Shown here one piece after another: positions 34,401-47,447 of a stretch of 64,000 nt of DNA. The DNA comes from Trematomus loennbergii (lineage: Eukaryota; Chordata; Actinopteri; Perciformes; Nototheniidae). The DNA lies in contig JAAOOA010000028.1 in assembly GCA_012861695.1 (NCBI GenBank), positions 12,888,673 to 12,952,672 on the forward strand, read 5' to 3'. The translations under genes were made by a program, and so were the position numbers. Below the pieces are notes generated by a model. That model was not told the DNA's origin and searched no databases. It saw nothing but the letters and a program-made list of their open reading frames with translations. Position 1 is the first letter of the stretch. Each line of letters opens with the position of its first letter.

Positions 34401-36385
34401 ATACTTTGGTCTGATGCAGGACACACAACTGATTCAAGATGGGCGAGGTTACATGTAGAATGCCGGGAGGGTGTTCAAGTTTGTTTTTGATTTTACTTGA
34501 GCATGTCCAAACAGGAGTGATGGAGTAACATTTCTCAGTGGTGTGGGACTGTCTGTCCTGCAGGGGGTCCTCCTATCATCGGATAGAATGGATAAATGAA
34601 TTGTTCTTTTTCTTTTATAACGAATATAATCATATCCTTTATAATAATGTTGCATGTGCAGTGACATATACATATATAGTCTTATACTACTTTTTATTTT
34701 ACATAATAATAGGCCTACTTATTTATGAAATATTAATTGGAGTAGGCAACATAGATTTAGAAGTTATATGTGGTTGATAAAACATAATCTCCATGTCAAT
34801 CTTTAAAAAACCGTTGCGAATGTTCCTACACATTTTTTCTGGTCTTCTATATTTCTGTGATGGACTGATAGCTTTGATTTATTCTAACATTATCCAATTT
34901 CCTTATTCTCCTGTTGGCACTCTTGGTTTTCAATCAATGACTGGATCAACCTCTGACATTCTTCAGTAAAACAAAAAGTGGTGCACTGTTGATAAAGCAT
35001 AAGCTATCGATTCACAAAAAGGACACATCTCTTCCATGCAAAAAACATTTAATGCTCTTGATATCTAACAAACACTATTCTTTGATAGTGATCAAGTAGA
35101 CACAACACATCATGTACAAACATACAAGAAACTGTTCATTTTAAGAGGACACTTATTGATCACAGTTTGCCACAAATATTCACAGACTTCAAATATACTT
35201 GCAAATTGACATAACAATGTCAATGTAGAAATACATGTTGTTATTGTTTAAGCTCCTTCAGACCTGTAATAAATTGTAATTTCATTATTAAAGGTAGAGA
35301 GGTAGGGCATGGCAACATATTGTGATAAAGCCAAAAGTCTTTGCTGGGTTTAGACTGTAACATAAAAAAAATGTACTTCATATCCAAACACTGTGCTTTT
35401 TTAGTTTCTGCCGCTTGAGTTAAAAGATATTCCACTAGAGGGCAACCTCATATTAGTACAGTAGATAGATTTTCTTGAGAAAGTATTGAAATCATCTGGA
35501 ATTTCCATGTCCATTCATAGCACCATACAGTAGCACAAACACATTGGCAGACAATAAGGAAACACTTTAAAATAATCACTAACAGCATGGTTAAAGTTGA
35601 GTCATTGATGAGCCACAACAGTGTCACTGAATCAACAATACATTAATGGTTGCTTATATATCACAAATAGCACTCATGAGCAGCAGGCAGAGATTGTGCA
35701 GTTTTCTGGCCAGCTGTTTTCTGTATTCAGACAATATCTTTTTTCAGGCATGTTTCATATGACGAGGTGAGGGAACAGAATTGCTGAACTGAAACCTGAT
35801 CATGCCTGGCTTATTTTACTTTCAGAGCAGACAAAGAGTCTCAGGTCAGAGTTTGTTGTTTCGGTGTTGATCTCGGCAGTCTTAGGTTTGCTTGTGTTCT
35901 TAGTCTCCAGTGGTGCAGCAGTCACATCAGCAGCTCAGACAGGGGCTCAGACGAGAAAACATCAGGCTCAGTAGGTGGTCCGGTTTGTGTCAGTGCTTCT
36001 CTTTTTTTAGCTGCCAGTCATATTGAGTCAGTGTGGGCTGTATTCTGAAGGGAAATAATTTGTTGTGGCACTATTATTTTTGCTCAGATGCAGTTTGTAA
36101 ACAGCTTTTTGCAAGTGGACAAAGCACCAGTGGATTGTTACCCCAACCAAGGCATTTTATTAACCTAATCCAGTGTTTTCCAGGCAATCTTGCTCTTAAC
36201 AAGCCAACTAAAGTCCATTTAATCAGTCCAACGTTTTGTATCTCCCTTAGAGAAAGTGGCAATATTTATAGTCCCTTGTCTTCCACCTAGAAGGCACAGG
36301 ATAAATACATAGCTGCGGTAAGAAGGGTTTTGGCACTGAAGATTGAGTATGCGGTGACAGAAGGTTGTTCCTCATGATGAGTCAA
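34401..36385 (-). other. Intergenic sequence and probable stap2 3' UTR
   Basis: AT-rich. No convincing gene, transposon end or RNA gene is seen. The part next to the stap2 stop (down to about 35000) is likely 3' UTR. I see no clear poly(A) signal that decides its end. Confidence 0.35.
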
Positions 36386-39300
36386 TCACTCCTGACTGGC
36401 TCGTCTCTTCTCCAGTTTCATTTTGAGTTCCTCATTGAAAGCTGTGGAAAAGACAGAAGATATGGCAGGTTTAGGTACTTTTTTTGTACAGTATATCTAT
36501 TTGTTTTTAGCAGGTCTACAAAGAACATAAATGACCATACATTTCCATATTTGAGTGCTGGAAAACAGCACTGTCTGCCATTTCTTCCATCCATACTTTA
36601 ATCAATTATTTAAATACCTGGCAATTACCTTTCTGCCTAATGAATTCAGCTCTAGCTCTTAGATAACTAGATGTAATTGCATGATTAACTGTATTGCTCC
36701 TCAGATATTGAATGTGATATTCTTTTGTTGTTAACTGTAAATCAGGATGGACTGCAGCAGGTTGGCTCTTCGTTGTCTACTCACTCTGTGCGAGAGGTGA
36801 AGGGGAGAGGATGAGTCTTCTCATTGGGTTGGTGGGTGAGGCCGGCACTGATGAGGTCAGGATACGGCGGTCTGGGGCGGGTGACCTGTTCAGGGGGCTG
36901 CTGGGCCAGCGATCTGCACCAGAAGAAAAGCAAGGATGAATACTTCTGTCTGTCTGCGAGTGTCTGCATGTTTTTTGTGACCAAGACAAACCTTGTTTTG
37001 GAGGCAGGGCAGGAGCCTTTGGCAGGGGGCTGGAGGGGGCAGTGTGGAGGATCCTTTCTCCATTCTCATCATTGGCAGAAACATATGCTGATGACACAAA
37101 CAGAATAAAAGGTGGTCAGCCTCTTTAAATACTCGTAATAAAGTGCTAATGAAGACAACAAATGAATCTTGAGAATATCTTTGTGCTGCATGTTTTCCTC
37201 ACTGATATTTTCTTCGTAAGGCTCCTCCAGGAGGAAAGGCTGCAGAGTTCCTGCCGTCTTCTCTACCAGAGCGTTGATGACCTCGTGAAGGGTAGCACAG
37301 GGAATCTGGAAAAGGGAATCCATTTTATTATACACCTAAAGCTGCTGGTATATGTCAAAGCTGTTTTTATTGAGTCTGAAACATTGCTGATTGCTATCAT
37401 CTCAAAGCATGTTCTATATTAACTCCTGGCTGATGCCATTTCCCAAACAATCCTCTTAAAAATTGAGAGAGAAAATTCAGGATAGTAGCTATATTTACTT
37501 TTGAAAAATTGACAGTGGTCAGTGATCCAATATGTCGTTTTTGTATTTGTACTAATACAACTAAGCAGATTTTGGCCAGGTATTAGCCATGATATAACTG
37601 ATCCACATTAAATAATGATTATTTAATAGTGTTATTATAAAAAAATGTGTTCATGGAGTGATTCACATTACATAAGTCAAGCGTTGGACTGAAGTCCTGT
37701 AAAAAAAAACAATGAAAATACAACAAAACATTAAAAACTGAATAATAAGGTAAGTAAATAAAAAAATGATTAGGACAAAATAATTTCATTTTACGAAATG
37801 TAAGATTTGAAGTGTATGTGTTTAATACACTCACAGGATTTTCTACATCAATGATGTAACCACCTTGGTCCCTCTGAGTCACACGGTAATGTCTGAACAC
37901 TGACCTGGAGCAAAAGAGAGAAACACACACATCTTGTAACATTTGCAGTACATAACTCTGATATTTAAAGCCATGGTGATCAGATGTTCAGCAGGGGTTT
38001 ACCCATTGAGGTCCTGGCGAGTCGTGACAGCCAATGAGCACCCGTCTCTTCCTGGACGGAGCAGCATGTTGCCACAGTCTGGGTGTCTCTCTAAAAGGAC
38101 TTCAGCCTCTGTTCGAGACACCGGTCGGAAACACCTGCATGCCACAAACACACATTAAAAATGGGCATATAGTCACACATTAAAGCTACTATCCTCTCAA
38201 GGAGAACTCACGGTGGGATCTCCCCTACTAAAGGCACGGAGAGGGGAGGGAGGAGCGCGTGAGGGAGGAGCGCGTGTGGGGGTGCGGGTTCTCCTCCTGG
38301 ATCTTTCTTTGTCCACCACCTCCTTCAGCATCTGCAGCTGGCCAGGCAGCAACGTGAGATAGGATGGTACATTCAGCTGTGATTGGAAAGAGGAGAGAAT
38401 ATTTTAAAGATGGCACAAGAGAGAGATAAATTGATGCAGGTGTACAAAAGATGAATAATTACATCTACAACGGAGTAGAGGAAACCTTTCCACAGCTCCC
38501 TTGATTCCAAGTTAGGGGCCTGAAAGAGACAATAGCATTGTTACACCTCGTAAAACGTATTTTAATGTCAGTGATTTGGTGTGCTAAATAGTATTACTGT
38601 GATTTTGGTCTCTCCATCCTTCATGCGCAGGATGAGTCTGGCTGCCTCCAGGTTTCTGTCCCGGCTGCAGTCGTCCTTCAGGGACACAAACCCACTGAGG
38701 TCCAGCTTCTCCACAAACTGTAACACACATATAAGCATGCATCAGTTTCAACACACTATGATGCACAAACAACACAGTGTCCACAGTCTGAAACTTACAT
38801 GGCTGTCCTTGGCGTTATTGAAGAAATACAAAGAATTCCCGCACAGACAGGTCCACAGCCGCCTGGACGCCTGTCACACAAAGACACAAGCAGAGATGTG
38901 AAAAGCTGTGTTTGTGTGTAATGGATATTTCCCTTTTTATCACCCCCCATTTCCTGTCCCAAGAGATGAATAGAAGTGAGTCACAGCTGCTGTCAATCTG
39001 TGGCTATGGATCAGAGCAATACCCTGCACCTGAGCCAGGCTCACATTACATGTCTATATTGCATTAAAATGAGCCTAATGAGAGGGAAGAGCCTGGGGGG
39101 AGGGTATCCCATTCTGTATGTATCACTTTATATATCTATAACAACATGCACAAGAGAAACAATTTTACTGTGTACAACTTTCTATTTGAGATAGTAAAAA
39201 TGAACCTAATGGATCAGGCTGTCAGAATATGGTCAAATAAGTCAGCATTACATTGTAGGTGAGTAATTAAGATAAAGCCGCTAATCGTTCAAACGATTTC

Positions 39301-39688
39301 AATGAAATGCAATGTTTTGACAGCAGTCATGTTTACACGATTCATGCGTCTGGATTCGATCATAATTCGCTGCATGTCAGATTGTTGCTAAATCATATTT
39401 AGCAGCACAACACACGGCATGTCAAGAATCCCCACCAGCAGTGCAGTCTCGCCTCGCCCATTCTACACCAGGAGGAAGTTGACAGCTCTCTGGGAATGGG
39501 GGATCAGCCGGTGTCATACTGACCACCGCTATCCTCAGCATGCACAGGAAACAACATGGCACTGCGCCGGGCGACCCTACCTTCTCCTTCGGTCCTCGCT
39601 TTTCCAGGTATCCTTCGTAGTAGCAGGGCGGGAGCTGCGCCCGGGTTCCCCCTGGCCCGGAGCGCTGCCTGACGGGTGCAGCCGCCAT
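36386..39688 (-). CDS. stap2: Signal-transducing adaptor protein 2 (STAP2)
   Basis: Cytosolic adaptor that joins receptor and non-receptor tyrosine kinases to STAT3/5 and NF-kB signalling (family knowledge). Eleven exons: 39688-39581, 38870-38799, 38717-38598, 38519-38463, 38376-38212, 38134-38003, 37904-37835, 37305-37203, 37087-36992, 36913-36785 and 36441-36386. PH domain first (CYYEGYLEKRGP, NSLYFFNN, FVEKLDLSGF, ELWKGFLYSV), then SH2 (CFRPVSRTEAEVLLERHPDC, GNMLLRPG, FRHYRV, YIIDVENP), then a proline-rich region and a final helix KMKLEKRRASQE like the human C-terminus. About 368 residues (human 403). Exon 5 carries one extra or misplaced base in the GC-rich repeat-like part (38215-38260). 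Without correction, exon 6 would be read out of frame into a stop. Confidence 0.92.
38235..38285 (-). repeat. Short GC-rich tandem repeat in stap2 exon 5
   Basis: The plus strand reads GGGAGGAGCGCGTG twice in a row, encoding two RAPPS units in the linker between the PH and SH2 domains. The frame break of this exon falls in or beside it. Such repeats are prone both to real slippage and to sequencing error. Confidence 0.7.
38871..39580 (-). other. stap2 intron 1
   Basis: The first intron. No gene, transposon end or repeat family is recognised in it. Confidence 0.5.
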
Positions 39689-42600
39689 GAGTGTCGCTGG
39701 CTGGGCACCGATCGAGGACAAAGGGGCGCTGGGTAATTCGGGGAGTGACACGCCTTCCCGATGAGATAGAACCGTGGCAATAATCCAACAGCTGGCTACT
39801 GTGGCCTGCTGTGTGCGGAGATCATGCGGACGGGTGGAAGTGCAGATTAGAAATTGGATGGTTGGGGGATAAATGTCTAAAGTAGATATGTCTATTGAGT
39901 GAAAATGAGCAGTTGAGCATATATGGATGGATAGATTTAAATGTAGGCCTATAAATGAGAAAAGAGAAAATCCTATGATGTTTTCTGCATCAGTCATCAT
40001 ACTTTATTATAAATCATATCAAACTAAAATGTCCAATTCAGTAGAAGGGCTGTACAGACACACTGGTCGCAAAATTACTTAATATTTATTTGAAGAAGCA
40101 AATGAAGACCATCCATTGCCTTTTACATAACAACAAAAATATACAATACACAGAAGATTACATTTAGTACAGAGGTAATCCATACATCCTAAAAGATAAT
40201 CCAGGATAATCCCATTTTTAGTCTCCCCATAGCATCACAGTTACAAAAGTAAGGCATTGAGTAAGACACAGGAGCTGTAATGAAGACACATGCAGAGCAG
40301 TTACATTTTTACAAAGTTCCATTACGATTGTGCACAATCAAATAAAGCCTTAAAGTCCAATAATACTTAATTCAGCAATATTGCAAAGACACTTATGGTT
40401 ATGGATGCAATACAGCCATCATATAGAATGTAGTGTTGCAATAAATGTCAGCTGCAGCGTTCAGACAACTATTTCAGATGGGACAGCAGCAGCACACAAA
40501 AATTGATCTTAGTCCTTTGTTCCACAACATTATTCATTGTCAAAATTATACAGGATGCATAATAGCTCCACCTGAACCCCTGACCCTCTACCCCCCTCCC
40601 TCTCAAACTCCAGGCTTTTCATTTCGTGTAATGAGGCATGTAAACCCACACCTGAACCACACGGTTACTACCTAGCACAGCCGAAGACCCCGGCCCTATA
40701 CTTAACAAGAATAACATAGGAGAGATACAAACATAACATTTAAGAGGCACATATTATGATAACAATGAGAAGATTATTCCAGGAGTGGACCAGGAGACTC
40801 CAGAGGCACAAAGGGATTGAGTTGGGGCAGATAATGAGAAAGGAGGCAGGGTAAAGGGGCAGGTGGTGAATAAAGGCCAGTGGGGGAGGAAGGGCATAAT
40901 CCACTGCTGTGTGCCCTTCCCCGCTGAAAAGACCTGTCTGTTCCGCTCCCGGTCTAAACAGAGATGGGAGAGATGAGTGGGGCATGGGGCGGTCTAACAA
41001 GGGGATCATGACAAGAGGAGAAAGTTGGTATTTAAGTGAACAGCACAAACCCTCACAGTTTATAGTCTGCTTATAAAAGACTTAATTGAAACTGAAACCG
41101 GTCATTGTGTATAGGCCTTCCTCATTATTACTATATTCTTTACACAACAGTTCGGAGATAGTTATGGAGCATTTTCTGGCAGGTCTAGTGCACAGTTTCA
41201 ACAGAGGCAGGTCCAAAAATACCCGAAACACAACACATCAGATTAATTTTCATACTCCAAATTATAGGTTAGAGTAGTAAAGCCAAGCTTACCCCAGCAC
41301 TTTGGAGAAAACAAATCAAAGACTGAAAATACATCGACAAACAGTTGGATAAAAGCCCACAAAACATTGTGAGCGACACTGCCAGCAGTATCAATACAGC
41401 CTGAGAAAATTAAGCTGAAGGGCACTTATGGCTTTTGTGTAATGCTGAGTCATGTTACATGGTTGTGAGTTTCACTGGAATGGAAACAAATGTCTTTACA
41501 AAATGTCAAATAAATGTAAAACCCGATGTTTGCAAATAATAATCTCGAACATTTAACAAAATTATGCAGCATTGCGCGCATTAGGTTGTTTCAATTTTAT
41601 TTGCATGTCAAACAGCAGTCTCAACCAACGTGGGAATCAGCTGTAAGAGACAGTGGAGTGCAGTGAGGAACTCTGGATAAATTAAATCAATAATAACGTG
41701 GCAACAGTTAGTGTTATAAAACTAGGCATATTTATGGTCGCCCTCCAGCTCTTTACAATCAACTACATAACCACTTATTTTGGTCTCGAATATATATGCG
41801 TTTATAAAAATGTCAGTTTCTCTGATCAGCAGGGGCAAGAATGAAAACATGTTCTATACAGCAGTCAGTCAATGTTACCGGCTGACTGATATCAGCTATT
41901 TTTCAAGTTTTATATATGTTTTCAAGAAACGTTTTCTACCTTAAACAGACATGCCCCCTAAAACAAGGATCTGGTCAAATATTGTTTTGGTTTGTTTTGT
42001 ATCTGGTAAAAGATAATAGAGGTTGTGTGACAGCGCCAGTAGCTAAGAATGATCTCTCGGTCCACTAGATGGCAGTAAAGGATAGTCATAAACACCAACA
42101 GAAGGCAAGCAGTCCTCCATGTTAACTTACTTACAAAACTTAAGCCTGAAGGCACAGTGAGAACTGGGAGTGTAGCTAATAGTGTTTGGAAGAATGCATG
42201 CGTATACATGCCAGTATAAACAGTACATAAAACAAGAAATGTAGTCTTGTAAATATAAAGTAGGTTAAGAATGAAAGAATAAAGTTGCACATCTTAGTGT
42301 TTGAAACGGCTGCACGTCATTACAGATGTCTTTCTTGTCTCGATCTTTCTTCATCAGTCCCGGTAATGGAGATGTAGTGTACAAAGTGCACAGGTGCATT
42401 GAGAGTGAATGTAAATACTTAAGATATTGTAAAGGCAGTCACCCAATAGTTAAGCTGTCACTAAAACCCCTCTTTCCTTACTATTACAACTAAATGTTGA
42501 CATAATCTGACAGAATACAAAAAAAGCTCTATACTCAATAACTCCTAGGTACATATAAGGTCTTTATCTTGTGATGGTTATGCGATTACTACAATAAAGA

Positions 42601-42694
42601 GAAAATATCTTTTGGTTTTTTGCGAGTTTGAAATCACTACCTCTGCCACTATTCACCCTCTCCGTTCTGCAGTTCTCATCTTGCCTGGCTGTTT
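39689..42694 (-). other. stap2 upstream flank and sh3gl1 3' UTR
   Basis: The first about 300 bases are the stap2 promoter side. From about 40003 to 42694 the minus strand is probably the long sh3gl1 3' UTR. AATAAA on that strand (TTTATT on plus) occurs at 40003-40008 and 40085-40090. No coding frame or RNA gene is supported. Confidence 0.45.
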
Positions 42695-45600
42695 TCAGTG
42701 TGGCAGAGGCACCACCACTTCCACGTAGTTGTTGGGGAAGAACCCTGATTTGCCGCGAATGGCTCCCTCGAACCAGTTCTCATCGATTTGACTGACCAAG
42801 GTGATGATGTCGCCCTCGCGGAAGCCCAGCTCGCCTTCGTTCTCTGGCTCAAAGTCATACAGGGCTTTACAACAAGGCTCAGCTGCACAGAAAGAGACAC
42901 AAAGGTGGGGATTAAAGGAAGGAGAAACAACTAATAAGGTCACTTAATTTCCCTTCAATTAGATTAGTATTTCCTGTGTCACCAGTATGTTTTCCAGTAT
43001 GACTGTGGAATAAACCAAGTTATGAGTTAGTCAGCAGGGAGGTAAAGGAGAATTGTTCTGAACCTTAAGATTGAAATCAATGTCATGACAGCCAAACTAA
43101 TTTATTCCAAATATAACTTTTGTCAAGTCTAAGCCAGAGGCATTCTACCGTTAGATTAACCCTGACTATATCTGTATAGTGTGGCATGTAATGATTTTTC
43201 TTGAGGTTCAGAAGCTTTATCAGTTATTAGACAGGCATACATACAGATAGATACAATTCAGCAAAACCGTGACTGCAGGTAGTAAAACTATAACATTTTA
43301 GATTGAACTGACAACTTTGATTAACTACTGCAATCACTGATCACTTAAAACACAACTTGAAAGATGTTTGCTGACAATTATATGCATCTGCAGCCTTGGA
43401 CAGACAGTTATAAATCACACACAACAACCCCTGTTTTGTCCTGGGACCTGACCGACTGGATACATTAAACACCATTCAGTTATGTTAGTCCAATCCTTGA
43501 ACATGACGCAGACATGCAGACACCTCTGCGCCACAGAGATGTGCTCCAGTGTGAGTGAGAGTAGTGAAACTTTAGAGTTCCCTGTAGGTGACACGTTATC
43601 TTTTCTCACTCACGCGCTCTGCTCTTGACGGAGGTTCTTTGGAAGGCTGGACCTGGATATTGTGCTGGGGCTGGTTAATGTCGCAGAAGGAAAGACACAT
43701 CAGTCTTAAGAATGAGATTGACTTGCACACATGCCTTCTTGGGAGTAGGCCTTGTGCACATATACACACACACACACACACACAAAACATATTTAAAAAG
43801 TGAGTTTACCTGGAGAGTAGGCTGGAGGGGTTGATGCAGCTGGTGTGTATGCTCCGTTAGAGTTCTCCACCTCTCCATAGTCATACACTGGTCTGGGTTT
43901 GGGTGCATATTCGCGCCTTGGACGAGCCTGAGCGTCAGTCACCCTGCACACAATCAGAAAGAAAACACATCACCAATACAGATACAGGCAGATCAAATAA
44001 AGAGATACAATTACTACAAGTAAATGAGCAGAATCAAAACAAATCTACTCTATTTATTATTTAGTAAAGATCGTTTTTCATTTCTGTAATAAGGGAAAAG
44101 TCAATAATAATTCATCAGTAACTGCTTTTATTCATTTTTGGTAAAAATAAAATGGTCCTGAATCTTCACATGTCACAAGCCAGAGGACACGGCCTCGACA
44201 TACATAAGGCATGATGTATTCAAATAGGTATGTTCAAATAGTCACGCCACTGACCTTTCTCTCAGCTTGTCAGAAAGCTCCTCGAGGACCTGCGCCGCCT
44301 GTTTGTGGTACTGCAGCAGAGACTCCACAAAAGAAGACAGCTGACTCACCTGCTCCACCTACAAGCAGACACAATCTATTTTAGAACAAGGCCTAACACA
44401 CAAACAGCAGTGGTCCTTAAAAACAGTCCTTACACATTAGCCGTTTCTATTCTCTCATCATTCTATTTGTTTATCATTACAGCTGTTGTTTATCAGAATT
44501 ACTTCCCTCTTGTAAATCTCATCATAGAATGTGTTAAAATGGTAAACACTAAGCAAAACCAGTTCGACAAGCTCAAACTTCTGCAAGTCACTGTGGAAAA
44601 GAACAAAACATGTCACCTGACACATACTGTTCTTAAAAGGATTACGTTGCTTGCTAGCTGAGAGGCTGTAGGAATAAAGCATGGAGCCAGAATTTATATT
44701 ATAGCAGGTACTCAATGGACAAAATATCAAACAGTTTACATTTTACGATTGTTCAGATATTGTATTTCATAAAGTTCAAATAGTGATTCTTAGGGGCAAT
44801 TGAATCAGATGCGATATTAAATACACTAAATCTATTATGGATTACTGACACTGGTCATGTTTTCTTTGCCTACTTTATAAACCAGGTTATTGCAGTGATT
44901 GCATCATTTTATAAACAACTCGAGTAGCTTTTAATGTGCAGTCTGCATTGTAACAAAGATCAGTCTCCGCGTTACTCACATCTGTTTCCAGCAGGTTGTG
45001 CATGGAGCCTTCTGCCATCTCTTTGGACTCGTGGAACTTCTCCAGAGCCACCCTGAGCTCTTCATCTGGGATTTTACCTTGACGTTTTTTTTATAATCAT
45101 AGTCGAGACGGGCCCTCGAGCTTCTTCAGGTGGTGCTGAGGGGCGGAAAGAGTTGGGATTGGGAGGATGACGTATCACATGAAGATCTAAGTATTTTCAT
45201 GATACGATTGCATGATTTAAACATGTGAATTTAATTAAACCCTTATGTACCAGGACAGTAAATATTTGTTTTACTATTACAGCTGACACACAGACTGCAG
45301 AGCTTATTGTTCACTGCCTGGCCTGTACAGGAAGCATACCAAATCTTAGACTCTACCTGAATGTCTTTGATATCCTTCTCAGCGACTGCCTGTAGCGGGT
45401 CAATGAAGTTCTGTTTCACATCGATATCCAGAGAGTCTTTGACCTCGGCCATCCTCTTCATTGACTCCCCAATGTCTACTAGAGCTCCACCTGTACGTTC
45501 ACACACACACACACACACACACACAGGCATTATTGAGAGATGCACATTAATAATAATCATTGGCACTATACTAAACAGATTAATGGTCAAACCCTGAACG

Positions 45601-47415
45601 AACATACACCATAACATACATATTGTTTCCACCCTATATCCCATCCTCTAACTGCCTCTGTTCTTACCAAAGTTGGTGTCTTCGCCCATATCCCGTCCAT
45701 ACTTAGTCATGCACTCCCCCAGGAGGCCCTCAGGCTGGGGGTATCCCGGACTCTTGACCTGCCCGCGCATTTTGGACACCGTGTTGAGCATGGTAAGCTT
45801 AGCTCTTGTTGCGGGGTTGGGCTGGAGGTACTCTGTTGTTTTATTGATGACTTCAATCACTGCTTTGCTGGTAACATCAGATTTCTGGTGGTACAGGATA
45901 GAGACAGACAATAATCTATATGCCCAGATGTATGCCCTTGTGAATTTGCGACACAACTTTTAGTAAAACAAAAGAAAATATTGTTATTCTACATGTTTCT
46001 TAAGGATATATTTTTAAATGTATTTAAGTTACCCTCTCGAGGTCCCTGAAGTCTTCATCCAGTTTGGTTCCCTCTGCACCTCCAACCTTCTCACTCACCA
46101 GCTGTGAAAACAGAGATTCAAAGACATGAAGTTAACTGAAGGATAAATACTTTCCTTATTGTGTACGGTAAAAATATTGTTTAATATTTTGTAATACTCA
46201 TTACAATATTGTTAATATATTACCATCTTTCACTGCATTTCCTATTGGAACGCCAATTACAGAACATAACATTATTGAGCTGATGAAGGATAAGAACAGA
46301 TATCTAAATATTTTGTGTCATTTACTGATTTGTTTTAACAATGATGATAAAGTATGAAGGCCATAGTATATTTTGACAGATATGAACACTAAGGGCCCCT
46401 TAAGGGTCACAGAGGGGTGCCAAGGTTTTAGGGGATATTGAATAGATCCTTATTTTCCAGGCCTGGTTAACACAGTTCTCAAATTCCAAGCCATACCCCT
46501 GTTTTCTGTTAACGGAGGAACCTCAACTCCTCTCTACTGGGAGTCTGCGTTCCATAATGAATTCTGCTAAGGGTTTTCACTTTTTGCCCAATCAGGTAAG
46601 CACACGCATTGCAGTTTCCTACACTAACCACATCCATAGATGTTTTTACTAAACACACACCATACATTTATCTTCCTCTCAATTCTATCCTGATTCACAC
46701 AAGGCACTCTATTTCTCCCTCAGAGCAACAAACCTTAAAATCCAGTGCAGTTGGCTGGCAGGCCAAACAGAGACTCATTGTGTGTGTGCATGTGTGTTTT
46801 CGCATTTGGTTCAACTTTGTGCAGCTGTCGGCACCATACTACACACAAGACTCTATGACCAGATGGATCAATCTATCTCTTCAGTTTATACAATGCACAG
46901 GCTTGGTAAAGTTATTTTGTAGGAAACAGTCAGTGGTTCTTAAAAAGCCCAAAGCACTGATTCCCAATTGATTCATGGGCAATAATTCAGCCCCACATGT
47001 TCCCAAATGATGAAGTCTAATAAACAGCATTTTAATTGCAATGAATGAATCTCTTGGTACCAGATGTTAATTTGTGCCATGTAGAAACACACTTTCAGCA
47101 TCTGGCTTTATAATTGCCAGCACAGGATTTTGTCCTCCATGACTAATAAACCTGCCGATCCTGGTCTTACTATGCAATGTAATCTATCTTGAAAAACTTG
47201 TGTTTCGATTGTAGTTTTAGGAGAGGGGTTAAACAAATTAAACCCATTTAATAAAAAGCATTTGCGTTTAGTCTTGTCTCTTGTTGACAAAAGCAAAACA
47301 CAAGAAAATGACAAAAGAAACTAACATCTCTATTCCACTTTTTTTAAAGTATTTGTATTTGAATGTCTGAACACACTGCTGCTTCTGTAACGAAACCATT
47401 TTGGGATCAATAAAG

Positions 47416-47447
<32 letters not shown>

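Noticed and set aside
37619..37700. An extra stap2 exon reading DFSPTLDLCNVNHS
   Set aside because: The SH2 phase joins exon 7 (ending VENP) directly to the exon at 37203-37305, and this piece runs into a stop.
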